From Puniceicoccaceae bacterium (lineage in GTDB: Bacteria > Verrucomicrobiota > Verrucomicrobiia > Opitutales > Coraliomargaritaceae): a stretch of DNA of 33,670 nucleotides. Shown in pieces: positions 1 through 6,850 of this stretch; position 1 is the first letter of the stretch, and each line of letters begins with the position of its first letter. A model generated the notes under the pieces. The model ran no database searches. It was not told the DNA's origin and saw only the letters and a list, made by a program, of their open reading frames with translations. Position numbers and translations under genes: made by a program. Where the stretch lies: positions 1 to 33,670 of the forward strand of contig JAGYJE010000020.1 of NCBI GenBank assembly GCA_018402305.1, read 5' to 3'.

Positions 1-170
1 GATGTTGGGCAGCTGAAGCAGCCTGTCCTTGGGAGGGGCTGGCAGGATGTTGGGCAGCTGAAGCAGCCTGTCCTTGGGGAAGGGCTGGCAGGGTGCGGGG
101 CAGCTGAAGCAGCCTGTCCTTGGGGAAGGGGCTGGCAGGGTGCGGGGCAGCTGAAGCAGCCTGTCCTTGT
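1..170 (+). repeat. Tandem array of four REP-like units
   Basis: Four near-identical units share a 25-base core that begins GGGCAGCTGAAG and ends CTGTCCTTG, at 7-31, 52-76, 98-122 and 145-169. Spacing is 45, 46 and 47 bases, and the linkers are G-rich with GGGCTGGCAGG. The same core recurs at 943-967 just after the transposase gene, and an inverted near-copy lies at 219-234. This arrangement is typical of REP sequences served by an adjacent RAYT transposase. The array probably continues to the left of the window. Confidence 0.85.
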
Positions 171-173
171 GGA

Positions 174-197
174 GGGAATCCTTTTGGGGGGATTCCC
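174..197. repeat. Perfect 8-bp stem-loop
   Basis: GGGAATCC (174-181) is followed by an eight-base loop TTTTGGGG and then GGATTCCC (190-197), a perfect inverted repeat. It sits between the last tandem REP-like core and the transposase gene. There is no T-run after it, so it is more likely part of the mobile element's hairpin end than a terminator. Confidence 0.6.
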
Positions 198-218
198 TTG
201 ATGGGCTTAACTGGGAGC

Positions 219-234
219 GGCTGCTTTAGCTGCC
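219..234 (-). repeat. Inverted copy of the REP-like core
   Basis: The 16 bases at 219-234 match the reverse complement of the central part of the tandem core (GGCAGCTGAAGCAGCC) with one mismatch. This gives a head-to-head pair with the copy at 145-169, the layout known for paired REPs, placed just before the transposase start. Confidence 0.7.
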
Positions 235-247
235 GTCAGAATTCCGA

Positions 248-952
248 ATGGTTCGTTCTTGCCTTGTGGTTCCGGGTTCCGATGGTGTTTGTATGGAAGA
301 GGCTCCGGTTTTCTTTAACTCGTTTGGGCGCGTTTCGGTTACCAAAAACCGCTTACCGCATTGGGAGCAGGATGGCTGCAGTTACTTTCTAACCTTCCGC
401 TTGGCGGATTCGCTGCCGAAGCATTTGCTGGAAAACTGGAAGTTGGAACGTGCACGTTGGCTGGAGCGGAACCCTGAGCCATGGAGTCCCGAGGTCGAAA
501 AGGAGTATCACAGCCGTTTCTCTGGTGCGCGCGAACGTTGGCTCGATGCCATGCATGGTGACTGTTTGTTGCGCGACGCGAAGGCAAGGCAACCGTTGGC
601 CGCCAAGTTGAAACAGGATCTTTCCTCAATTTGGAGCTTTGTTGTCATGCCGAATCATGTGCATGTTCTGGTTTCATTGGAACCAGATGTGACCTTATCC
701 GAATGGATTCAATCCACCAAGGGAGGCGCTTCCGTTGCTATAAATCGGGCACTTGGGCGAAAGGGTTCTCTTTGGGCACGTGACTACTTTGACCGGCTCA
801 TTCGGGACGCGTCGCATTTTAGGAATTGTGCACGGTATATCCGAAATAACCCAGCCAAGGCAAAATTAGGTCCGGATGGGTTTTTGTTGGATGAATCGGA
901 CTACGTTAATTATTTGCTGGGTTCGGGCAGCTGTGCTGGTGGGGGCAGCTGA
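248..952 (+). CDS. REP-associated tyrosine transposase (RAYT, HUH/Y1 family)
   Basis: This 234-residue protein belongs to the IS200-like/RAYT group of single-strand DNA transposases that process REP hairpins. The start of the fold reads YFLTFRLADSLP. The HUH metal motif is MPNHVHVLV, with H137 and H139. The segment LWARDYFDRLIRD is followed by ARYIRNNPAKA, whose Y197 is the expected nucleophile. All core elements are present, so the enzyme could be active. The start is uncertain: ATG 248 or the in-frame ATG 293, and neither has a Shine-Dalgarno sequence; residues after 293 look more like the family. The stop codon TGA (950-952) lies inside a REP-like copy (943-967), so the C-terminal tail GSCAGGGS is encoded by repeat DNA. 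It is flanked on both sides by its presumed substrates. Family assignment is firm; activity is inferred. Confidence 0.88.
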   Translation: MVRSCLVVPGSDGVCMEEAPVFFNSFGRVSVTKNRLPHWEQDGCSYFLTFRLADSLPKHLLENWKLERARWLERNPEPWSPEVEKEYHSRFSGARERWLDAMHGDCLLRDAKARQPLAAKLKQDLSSIWSFVVMPNHVHVLVSLEPDVTLSEWIQSTKGGASVAINRALGRKGSLWARDYFDRLIRDASHFRNCARYIRNNPAKAKLGPDGFLLDESDYVNYLLGSGSCAGGGS

Positions 953-967
953 AGCAGCCTGTCCTTG
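943..967 (+). repeat. REP-like core downstream of the transposase
   Basis: This is an exact copy of the 25-base core found in the upstream array, in the same orientation. It overlaps the last codons and stop of the transposase gene. Together with the upstream copies it brackets the gene as a unit of about 0.95 kb or more. Confidence 0.85.
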
Positions 968-975
968 GGTTGCCT

Positions 976-1007
976 TTGACAAAAAACGCTAGCCGAGCGG
1001 GCAGAAT
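976..1007 (+). promoter_or_regulatory. Possible oleC promoter (good -35, weak -10)
   Basis: A consensus TTGACA at 976-981 lies just after the REP-like copy and 47 bases before the oleC ATG. The best -10 in reach is CAGAAT (1002-1007) with a long 20-base spacer, so the call rests mainly on the -35. If real, oleC-oleD would have a promoter of its own downstream of the transposase. Confidence 0.28.
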
Positions 1008-1027
1008 GCGCTACTTCTTCTGGGACC

Positions 1028-2647
1028 ATGCCGTTTAATGTCGCTCATTTTCTTGCCGAGCAAGCCGCCGCCCAGCCGATGGCTGCGGCGGTGCGGGCGC
1101 CGCTGGGGCGTGGGACGGATGGCGCGATTCGCTATGCGGAGCGGAGCTTCGCCGAGCTGGAGGCCGAGGCCTCGGCGACGGCGCATTATCTGGGCTTGGC
1201 GGGGATCGAGCGAGGGACTCGCGTCCTGCTCATGGTGCGACCGGGGCTCGATCTGATCCGCATTGTCTTTGCGCTCTTCAAAATGGGTGCGGTGCCCATC
1301 GTGATTGATCCGGGCATGGGGCTGCGGAAGTTCCTGCGCTGTGTCCGACATGCACAGCCGAATGCGCTCGTGGGCATTGCCCCCGCTATCTGGATTGCGC
1401 GGATTTTTCGGCCGAGTTTTCGGGCCGTCAGCATTAAGGTCGCCGTGGGGCGCGGCTTTGAGAAGCGGATCGAGCCCTACCAGGAACTGGGACCCTTCGC
1501 GGTGGTGGATTCGGCGGAGGATGAACTGGCGGCGGTGCTCTTTACCTCCGGCTCAACCGGACCCGCCAAGGGGGTCTGCTACGCGCACGGGATGTTTTTG
1601 GCGCAGGTCGAGGCCATTCGGCGGCAGTATGAGATCGAGCCGGGGGAGATGGACTTGCCCATGCTTCCGGTTTTTGCGCTGTTCAATCCGGCGCTGGGGA
1701 TGTGCACGGTGGTGCCGGAGATGAATCCCAGTCGGCCTGCCACAGTTGATCCCGCGCGGATCGTGCAGGCGATCCAGCAGAACGGGGTGACTAACAGTTT
1801 CGGCTCGCCAGCGCTTTGGACAAAGATTACCCGCTACTGTGAGCAATCGGCCATCACGCTGCCGAGCATTCGACGCATACTCATGGCGGGCGCTCCGGTG
1901 CCGCCCGCCCTCATGGCGCAGATGCGGACGATGATCCCCAACGGCGAAATCCACACTCCGTATGGCGCCACGGAGGCCCTGCCTGTTACCTCCATCGCGG
2001 CGACCGAGGTGCTGGAGCAGACGGCTGCGCGCACCCGGGAGGGGGCGGGCACCTGTGTGGGGCGCACTTTGCCCGGCGTGCAACTGCGCATCATTGAGCC
2101 AGTCGAGGGGGCCATCGCCTCGATTCGAGACGTGGCGGTGAAGGCGCCCGGCAACATTGGCGAAATCATTGTGCAGGGGCCCTCCGTGACCCGCCACTAT
2201 GATCGCTTGCCGGAGGCGGATGCCGGTTCGAAGATCGCCGGCGAGGCGGGGCACTGGCACCGCATGGGCGACATGGGCTGGATGGATGGGGAGGATCGCC
2301 TCTGGTTCTGCGGGCGTAAAGCCGAGCGGGTGCTCGCCCCGGCGGGGCCGATGTATACCGATTGTTGTGAGGCGATTTTTAACGCGCACCCCCAGGTCTA
2401 CCGATCGGCACTGATTGATCTGGGCGGCGGAAAGCCCGGCCTGGTGGTTGAGCCGGAAGCGGGCAGCTTTCCCAAAAGCGCGGCGGCGCGGGCGGCATTT
2501 CGGGAATCACTGGCCGAGCTTGCCCGTGAACACCCATTGACCCAGTCGATAGGGGAATTCTTTTTCGAGGCCAGCTTCCCGGTCGATGTGCGGCACAACG
2601 CAAAAATTCACCGATTGTCGCTTGCGCGAAAATACGCGCTGAAGTAA
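1028..2647 (+). CDS. oleC: OleC-type AMP-dependent synthetase (beta-lactone synthetase)
   Basis: This 539-residue member of the ANL adenylating superfamily has the length usual for OleC. It carries the phosphate-binding motif LFTSGSTGPAKG (about residues 171-182) and the A5 motif YGATEALPVTSI starting at residue 312, whose YGATEALPV form is characteristic of OleC. GDMGWMDGEDRLWFCGRK covers the hinge aspartate region. OleC converts a 2-alkyl-3-hydroxy fatty acid to a cis-beta-lactone with ATP, one step before decarboxylation by OleB to a long-chain internal olefin. The next gene, 11 bases on, is an OleD-like reductase, which supports the call strongly. The ATG at 1028 is preceded by a GGGA a few bases away. 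What lies upstream is a transposase rather than oleA or oleB. A generic acyl-CoA synthetase is the alternative, but the oleD neighbour argues against it. Confidence 0.87.
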   Translation: MPFNVAHFLAEQAAAQPMAAAVRAPLGRGTDGAIRYAERSFAELEAEASATAHYLGLAGIERGTRVLLMVRPGLDLIRIVFALFKMGAVPIVIDPGMGLRKFLRCVRHAQPNALVGIAPAIWIARIFRPSFRAVSIKVAVGRGFEKRIEPYQELGPFAVVDSAEDELAAVLFTSGSTGPAKGVCYAHGMFLAQVEAIRRQYEIEPGEMDLPMLPVFALFNPALGMCTVVPEMNPSRPATVDPARIVQAIQQNGVTNSFGSPALWTKITRYCEQSAITLPSIRRILMAGAPVPPALMAQMRTMIPNGEIHTPYGATEALPVTSIAATEVLEQTAARTREGAGTCVGRTLPGVQLRIIEPVEGAIASIRDVAVKAPGNIGEIIVQGPSVTRHYDRLPEADAGSKIAGEAGHWHRMGDMGWMDGEDRLWFCGRKAERVLAPAGPMYTDCCEAIFNAHPQVYRSALIDLGGGKPGLVVEPEAGSFPKSAAARAAFRESLAELAREHPLTQSIGEFFFEASFPVDVRHNAKIHRLSLARKYALK

Positions 2648-2658
2648 CCCAACAGAGG

Positions 2659-3651
2659 ATGAAACTATTGGTAACAGGCGGCGGCGGATTTGTCGGGAAA
2701 GCCATCGTGCGGCGCTTGCTGGCGCAGGGCGATGCGGTGCGCTCGTTTGGGCGCTCGGCACAACCGGAGCTGGAAGCGGCGGGGGTCGAGGTGCTCTGCG
2801 GCGACTTGTCCAACGCGGCGGAGGTGCAGCAGGCAGTTGAAGGCGTCGACGCCGTCTTCCACGTCGCGGCGAAGGCAGGCGTTTGGGGTAGCTGGGAGCA
2901 ATATCACCGGCCCAACGTAGTGGGCACGCGCAACGTCGTGGCGGCCTGTCAAACGGCGGGGGTTGAGCGCCTCGTTTACACAAGCACGCCGAGTGTGGTC
3001 TTTAACGGGCAACCGATTCGCGGGGCTGGGCCAGAGCTGCCTTATGGGCGGAACTGGCTCTGCCATTACGCGCACACAAAAGCGATCGCGGAAAAAGAGA
3101 CCCTGGCGGCCAATTGCGCGACGCTCAAGGTCGTGGCCCTGCGGCCGCACCTCATCTTTGGTCCAGGGGACCCGCACCTCCTGCCGCGCGTGTTGCGGAG
3201 CATCGAGGCCGGACGGTTAAAAATCGTCGGCGATGGACAGAACCGCGTGGATGTGAGCTACGTGGAGGATGTTGCCACCGCGCACCTCGCGGCGCTGGCG
3301 GCACTGGAGTCGGGCCGCTGTGCGGGGAAGGCTTACTTCGTCTCGCAAGGCGAGCCCGTCCAACTCTGGCCCTGGCTCAATCAGATACTCCAAGGGCTCG
3401 GGCGACCGCCCCTGACCAAGCGGATCCCACTGCCGCTTGCCTACGCCGCCGGGGGGCTGGCAGAGGGTATCTGGAAGGTGACCCGGAAATCCGGCGATCC
3501 GCCCATCACCCGTTTCGTGGCCGTGGAGCTGGCCAAAGACCACTACTTTGACCTCGCGCCGGCCTGCCGGGATCTCGCCTACCAGCCCGAGTGGACCATG
3601 GATGCGGCGCTCCACGCCACTATTGCCGACTTGGCAGAGCGGGGCTTTTGA
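2659..3651 (+). CDS. oleD: OleD-type NAD(P)-dependent 2-alkyl-3-ketoalkanoate reductase
   Basis: This 330-residue extended short-chain dehydrogenase resembles 3-beta-hydroxysteroid dehydrogenases. It has the N-terminal Rossmann motif VTGGGGFVGKAI, the typical GDL segment near residue 50, the strand VYTSTPSVVF, and the catalytic pair Y137-A-H-T-K141. OleD reduces the 2-alkyl-3-ketoalkanoic acid made by OleA to the hydroxy acid that OleC activates. Only 11 bases separate it from oleC, and AGAGG lies just before the ATG, so the two are very probably co-transcribed and translated in sequence. On sequence alone it could be another 3-beta-HSD-like reductase; position next to oleC decides the call. 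Confidence 0.86.
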   Translation: MKLLVTGGGGFVGKAIVRRLLAQGDAVRSFGRSAQPELEAAGVEVLCGDLSNAAEVQQAVEGVDAVFHVAAKAGVWGSWEQYHRPNVVGTRNVVAACQTAGVERLVYTSTPSVVFNGQPIRGAGPELPYGRNWLCHYAHTKAIAEKETLAANCATLKVVALRPHLIFGPGDPHLLPRVLRSIEAGRLKIVGDGQNRVDVSYVEDVATAHLAALAALESGRCAGKAYFVSQGEPVQLWPWLNQILQGLGRPPLTKRIPLPLAYAAGGLAEGIWKVTRKSGDPPITRFVAVELAKDHYFDLAPACRDLAYQPEWTMDAALHATIADLAERGF

Positions 3652-3706
3652 TGGCATCGGCGCTTGCAAAGTGCCGAGAACTAGGGAGCCTGCACTTACC
3701 CAAGCG

Positions 3707-3946
3707 ATGGCAAAAATAAGACAGATTGACTACACCACACCCCGCACGCTGGTTTCGTATAGCGGCAAGCGGACGGTCCGCATGACCGGCGAGGAGAACC
3801 GCTACAAATTCTCCGGGATCCTGATCGCGGGCGAGGAAGACGCCTTCGCGAAAATCGGCGACGAGCGAAAAGACTGGCAAAAGAGTGCCTTTCCGCTGCC
3901 CTGGACGGATTCCCCCGATGTGGTGAGGCCGGATGTGGAGGCCTGA
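3707..3946 (+). CDS. Small hypothetical protein, 79 residues
   Basis: I do not recognise this protein. It begins MAKIRQIDYTTPRTLVSYSG and ends DSPDVVRPDVEA. It is polar with mixed charge, has no membrane segment, cysteines or evident motif, and reads like a small soluble beta-rich protein. The reading frame is open further upstream into the end of oleD, but ATG 3707 is the first plausible start after the oleD stop. No clear Shine-Dalgarno is present. Its codon use matches neighbouring genes. It sits between oleD and rpsP on the same strand. Confidence 0.55.
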   Translation: MAKIRQIDYTTPRTLVSYSGKRTVRMTGEENRYKFSGILIAGEEDAFAKIGDERKDWQKSAFPLPWTDSPDVVRPDVEA

Positions 3947-3995
3947 GCGCCCTTGAGCTCCCTTGAGCGCCGGTCAAAAATCTCTGGCTCCGCGC

Positions 3996-4024
3996 TTGAC
4001 ACCCGCCCGCGAAAACCCTTTTTT
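3996..4024 (+). promoter_or_regulatory. Possible rpsP operon promoter
   Basis: TTGACA at 3996-4001 is a perfect -35 hexamer about 75 bases before the rpsP ATG. At the 17-base spacing there is only a T-run (4019-4024), so the -10 is poor. A ribosomal operon promoter is expected in this gap. Confidence 0.3.
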
Positions 4025-4075
4025 CTTCGGTTTTCTCTAATTCCGCGCCGCTCGGCGTGAACTCTTTTTTCAATT

Positions 4076-4384
4076 ATGGCACTCAAAATCCGTCTCCAAC
4101 GTCATGGCGCAAGCCATCGCCCCTTTTACCGCATGGTCGTCACCGAAGCCCTGGCTCGTCGTGATGGTCGTTTTGTTGAAGTGCTCGGCACTTACGAACC
4201 ACAAGCCAAGCGTCCGGAGGATGAGCTGAAGGTTAAGCTGGACCGCGTCGACTACTGGAAATCCGTGGGCGCCAAGCCAACCGACACCGCTGCCAGCCTG
4301 ATCCGCAAGGCCCGCCGCGAGGCACCGGCCGAAGCGGCCACAGTTGAAACAACCACAGTTGAAGCGGCCACGGTTGAAGCTTAG
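4076..4384 (+). CDS. rpsP: 30S ribosomal protein S16
   Basis: The protein is 102 residues long and starts MALKIRLQRHGASHRPFYRMVV, the hallmark of bS16. The body contains ARRDGRFVEVLGTYEP and KLDRVDYWKSVGAKPTDTAASLI, both typical. bS16 binds 16S rRNA early in 30S assembly. The C-terminal tail is unusual: alanine, threonine, valine and glutamate repeats (TVETT, TVEAA, TVEA) encoded by 15-base tandem DNA repeats at 4340-4354, 4355-4369 and part of 4370-4382. The gene starts the locus rpsP-trmD-rplS. rimM, which normally follows rpsP, is missing here. No Shine-Dalgarno is visible, only an A/T-rich leader. Confidence 0.97.
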   Translation: MALKIRLQRHGASHRPFYRMVVTEALARRDGRFVEVLGTYEPQAKRPEDELKVKLDRVDYWKSVGAKPTDTAASLIRKARREAPAEAATVETTTVEAATVEA

Positions 4385-4446
4385 AGCTAAGAACTGGGAG
4401 CTAAGAACTGGGAGCTGAAAACTGGGAGCTGAAAACTGGGAGCTAA
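4384..4446 (+). repeat. 14-bp tandem repeat after rpsP
   Basis: A 14-base unit, GAGCTAAGAACTGG and its variant GAGCTGAAAACTGG, occurs four times at 4384-4397, 4398-4411, 4412-4425 and 4426-4439, followed by a partial fifth. It begins at the last base of the rpsP stop codon. No coding role is evident. Confidence 0.85.
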
Positions 4447-4486
4447 AAAACGCACGCCGACGATTCGGTAATACCTCTAAAAAAAA

Positions 4487-4599
4487 TTCCCCTCCTTTTG
4501 AAGGAGGGGTCACTTGCTTGCAAGTGGGGGTGGATTCCGGGGGTGGATTCCCTGACAGCCAAAGCCAATTGTGATTCGCTTGATTCGCTTGATTCGCCG
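4487..4599. repeat. Palindromes and short direct repeats in the rpsP-trmD gap
   Basis: A 9-bp stem with a 3-base loop (4489-4497 / 4501-4509, CCCCTCCTT and AAGGAGGGG) is followed by the palindrome CACTTGC-TT-GCAAGTG (4512-4527), a 13-base direct repeat GGGGGTGGATTCC (4526-4538 and 4539-4551), and three copies of GATTCGCTT-like nonamers (4573-4599). The first hairpin resembles a dispersed intergenic repeat I have seen in several phyla. Read on the minus strand it has a T-run after it. On the plus strand it does not look like a terminator. Confidence 0.7.
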
Positions 4600-4647
4600 A
4601 CCCGCCGAGATTTTAACGCATCGTCCGATCAACGGGCACCCGCTGCC

Positions 4648-5337
4648 ATGCCGCTCCAATTCGATATTTTAACCCTCTTCCCAGAAATGGTGGAGGGTTT
4701 TTTTTCGTCCAGCATGTTGGCGCGGGGGCAGAAAAACGGATTGATTGATATTCGAACGCACCAGTTGCGTGATTGGGCGACGGATAAGCACCGGAAGACC
4801 GATGAGCTGCCCTACGGCGGCGGCGCGGGCATGGTGATGAAGCCCGAGCCGATCTTTGCCGCCCTCGATGCGCTGCGTCAGCCGGGGAGCAAAGTGGTCT
4901 ACATGGCTCCGGACGGTGTGCCCTTGAGCAGCCGGTTGGCGCGCGAACTCGCCGGAGAATCGCATCTGATTCTTTTAAGCGGTCACTATGAGGGGGTCGA
5001 TCAACGCGTGCGCGATGCGGCGGTCGATCTCGAAGTGAGCATCGGTGATTATGTTTTGACCAACGGAACCCTCGCGGCTGCGGTGATGATCGATTGTGTG
5101 AGCCGGTTTATCCCGGGATTTTTAGGTGACGAAAAATCCTTGACGGAGGAATCTTTTATGCGCAGCTTCCTCGGCTTTCCTCAATACACGCGTCCGGCGG
5201 ACTTCCGCGGGATGTGTGTCCCAGAGGTTCTCCTATCCGGAGATCATGCGGCGATTGCAAAATGGCGGCAGGAGCAACAGATAGACAAAACCCGGCGCCT
5301 GCGCCCCGATATTTTAGATACAGATCCATCCATTTAA
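4648..5337 (+). CDS. trmD: tRNA (guanine-N1-)-methyltransferase TrmD
   Basis: TrmD methylates G37 of tRNAs reading CUN, CCN and CGG with S-adenosylmethionine and prevents +1 frameshifting. The chosen start gives 229 residues beginning MPLQFDILTLFPEM, the standard TrmD N-terminus. The frame is open upstream to 4498, but that part is low-complexity repeat DNA. Signature segments are RDWATDKHRKTDELPYGGGAG, the knot motifs LLSGHYEGVDQRV and IGDYVLTNG, and GFLGDEKSLTEESF. It lies 18 bases before rplS, so co-transcription is likely. The 263-base spacer to rpsP carries only repeats. Confidence 0.96.
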   Translation: MPLQFDILTLFPEMVEGFFSSSMLARGQKNGLIDIRTHQLRDWATDKHRKTDELPYGGGAGMVMKPEPIFAALDALRQPGSKVVYMAPDGVPLSSRLARELAGESHLILLSGHYEGVDQRVRDAAVDLEVSIGDYVLTNGTLAAAVMIDCVSRFIPGFLGDEKSLTEESFMRSFLGFPQYTRPADFRGMCVPEVLLSGDHAAIAKWRQEQQIDKTRRLRPDILDTDPSI

Positions 5338-5355
5338 ATCCACAGGAGTATTCCC

Positions 5356-5727
5356 ATGAGCCAAGCAATCCTCGAAGAAATCACAAAAGATCAACTTACC
5401 GACGACCGCGCCGACTTTAAAGTAGGTGATGGTGTGCGCGTGCACCTCAAGGTTAAAGAAGGTGATAAGACACGTATCCAGGTTTTTGGCGGCATTGTGA
5501 TCTCCCGCAAGGGCGGTGGTATCCAAGAGTCTTTCACGGTGCGCCGTATCGCATCCGGTGTGGGCGTGGAGAAGGTTTTCCCGGTGCACAGCCCGGTTAT
5601 CGAAAAGGTCGAGATCGACCGCGAGTCCGTCACCATGCGTGCCCGTATGTATTACATGCGCGACCGTATCGGTAAGGCCGCCAATCAGGTTAAGGAAAAA
5701 CGCCTGGTCGAAGCGCTTCGCAAGTAA
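5356..5727 (+). CDS. rplS: 50S ribosomal protein L19
   Basis: This 123-residue bL19 contains the family core KVGDGVRVHLKVKEGDKTRIQVFGG, then FTVRRIASGVGVEKVFPVHSP and a basic C-terminus (MYYMRDRIGKAANQVKEK). bL19 lies at the 30S-50S interface. AGGAG (5343-5347) is placed eight bases before the ATG, one of the clearest ribosome binding sites in the window. It is the last gene of the rpsP locus and is followed by a strong terminator. Confidence 0.97.
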   Translation: MSQAILEEITKDQLTDDRADFKVGDGVRVHLKVKEGDKTRIQVFGGIVISRKGGGIQESFTVRRIASGVGVEKVFPVHSPVIEKVEIDRESVTMRARMYYMRDRIGKAANQVKEKRLVEALRK

Positions 5728-5752
5728 GCTTCGCGATCAAATTTCTCTTGAA

Positions 5753-5781
5753 AGGCCGCCCCTCACCGGGTGGCCTTTTTT
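5753..5781 (+). terminator. Rho-independent terminator after rplS
   Basis: An 8-bp stem AGGCCGCC / GGTGGCCT (5753-5760 / 5769-5776, one G-U pair) with an 8-base loop is followed directly by six Ts. It ends the rpsP-trmD-rplS unit. Confidence 0.88.
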
Positions 5782-5837
5782 GTTGTGCGAAACGGGACGA
5801 CTCCCAAAATGCCGCTCGGTAAACGAAACGCTTTCTT

Positions 5838-6845
5838 ATGCACCCGGACGACGATCTACAAACAACGATTTCAAAATGGCCCTTTATTCTGGGGGATGTT
5901 CTGCTCGTCGGAACGGCCCTCGCCATTGCCATCCTCGGTGATTGGCAGCTGAGCAACTGGCAGGTGGTTTCGTGCGTGCTTTCGGTGGCGCTTGGGGCGG
6001 CTCTCTATGTGCTGCCCTACATCGTGGAATACCAAGTTCGTGTTCACGAGAAGGCAGAGGACCGTTCCGCGGAGTTGCGCATCGTCCGGCGTCAGTTGGC
6101 GAATACAGAATCGGAGGTGGAGGCGATTGATCAACGGCTGGAGGCGCTGGTCCTGCAGATTCAGAAATTTAACAAGGCGGCGCCTGAACCAGCGGTGGCG
6201 CCGGACGGACCGGTGGACGGATCCGTGGGTCCGGTGGGTCCGGTGGGTCCGGATCGTCCGGTGGGTCCGGATCACAAGGTATCGGTTGCCCGCCCGGTGC
6301 GCGCGCCTCGTGAGCGACGCACGGTCGAGCCGAGGATGCTGCAACGGGCGATCGAACAAAAACAGGACAGTGCCTCGGCGGCCGTCAGCCGGATCATTGA
6401 TGGCCGCTCGAGGGCAGCCGCCGCCGAGGAGGAAGCGGACGATCCCGGCAAAGAAGGTTTGCCTCAAAAGATTGAGGAAGCCGTGCCCGACCTACAGCCT
6501 GCACCCGAAGCCGAGCCGGCGGTCACTGCGGATTTATTCGCGGATTCAGAATTGCCGGATCCGATCAAAATGCGACGGACGAAGAAGCTCGATACCGCGG
6601 TGATCGCTTCACTGTTTATCGGGATCGGGAACAAACCCTATTTGCGCGGAGGCGGTGGCGGCCTTAACTGGGAGACAGGCGTGGCTATGGAATTTGAGGC
6701 GATCGGTAAATGGCGTTGGATCGCTCCGGACGATTTGGAGGCGCCGATTGAGCTTCAGGTTTACCGAAACGATCAGGACCCCGATAAAAAAGGAAAGCAC
6801 ACTCTGGAGCCCGGCCAGCAGCTGGAAATTTCCCCTGAGTTTTAA
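5838..6845 (+). CDS. Unknown membrane-anchored coiled-coil protein
   Basis: I do not recognise a named family. The 335-residue protein has two adjacent hydrophobic segments near the N-terminus (about residues 15-34 and 40-62), then a charged heptad-like helix to about residue 115 (AELRIVRRQLANTESEVEAIDQRLEAL). A Pro-Gly-Val linker follows with PVGPVGPDRPVGPD repeats, then an Arg/Glu-rich middle, and a compact C-terminal domain of about 85 residues starting TAVIASLFIGIGNKPYLRG. That last domain has alternating hydrophobics and aromatic residues like a small beta-sandwich and could bind a ligand or partner. The protein is probably cytoplasmic, held at the inner membrane. It is transcribed after the rplS terminator and is convergent with ligA. 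Confidence 0.7.
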   Translation: MHPDDDLQTTISKWPFILGDVLLVGTALAIAILGDWQLSNWQVVSCVLSVALGAALYVLPYIVEYQVRVHEKAEDRSAELRIVRRQLANTESEVEAIDQRLEALVLQIQKFNKAAPEPAVAPDGPVDGSVGPVGPVGPDRPVGPDHKVSVARPVRAPRERRTVEPRMLQRAIEQKQDSASAAVSRIIDGRSRAAAAEEEADDPGKEGLPQKIEEAVPDLQPAPEAEPAVTADLFADSELPDPIKMRRTKKLDTAVIASLFIGIGNKPYLRGGGGGLNWETGVAMEFEAIGKWRWIAPDDLEAPIELQVYRNDQDPDKKGKHTLEPGQQLEISPEF

Positions 6846-6850
6846 TGAAA

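Noticed and set aside
1..170. Regular 45-47 base repeats that could be read as a CRISPR array
   Set aside because: The linkers between cores are nearly identical instead of unique spacers, no cas genes are near, and the same core flanks a RAYT gene.
120..392. 90-residue open frame across the repeat array
   Set aside because: It translates repeat DNA and then overlaps the RAYT gene in another frame; no protein-like pattern.
1553..2389. 278-residue open frame opposite oleC
   Set aside because: Antisense shadow with Arg/His-rich low-information composition.
4487..4510. Hairpin as a plus-strand terminator for rpsP
   Set aside because: The T-run is on the wrong side for plus-strand transcription, and trmD and rplS likely depend on read-through.
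4498..4647. N-terminal extension of TrmD by 50 residues
   Set aside because: The extension is encoded by hairpins and short direct repeats, and the family start MPLQFDILTLFPEM lies at 4648.
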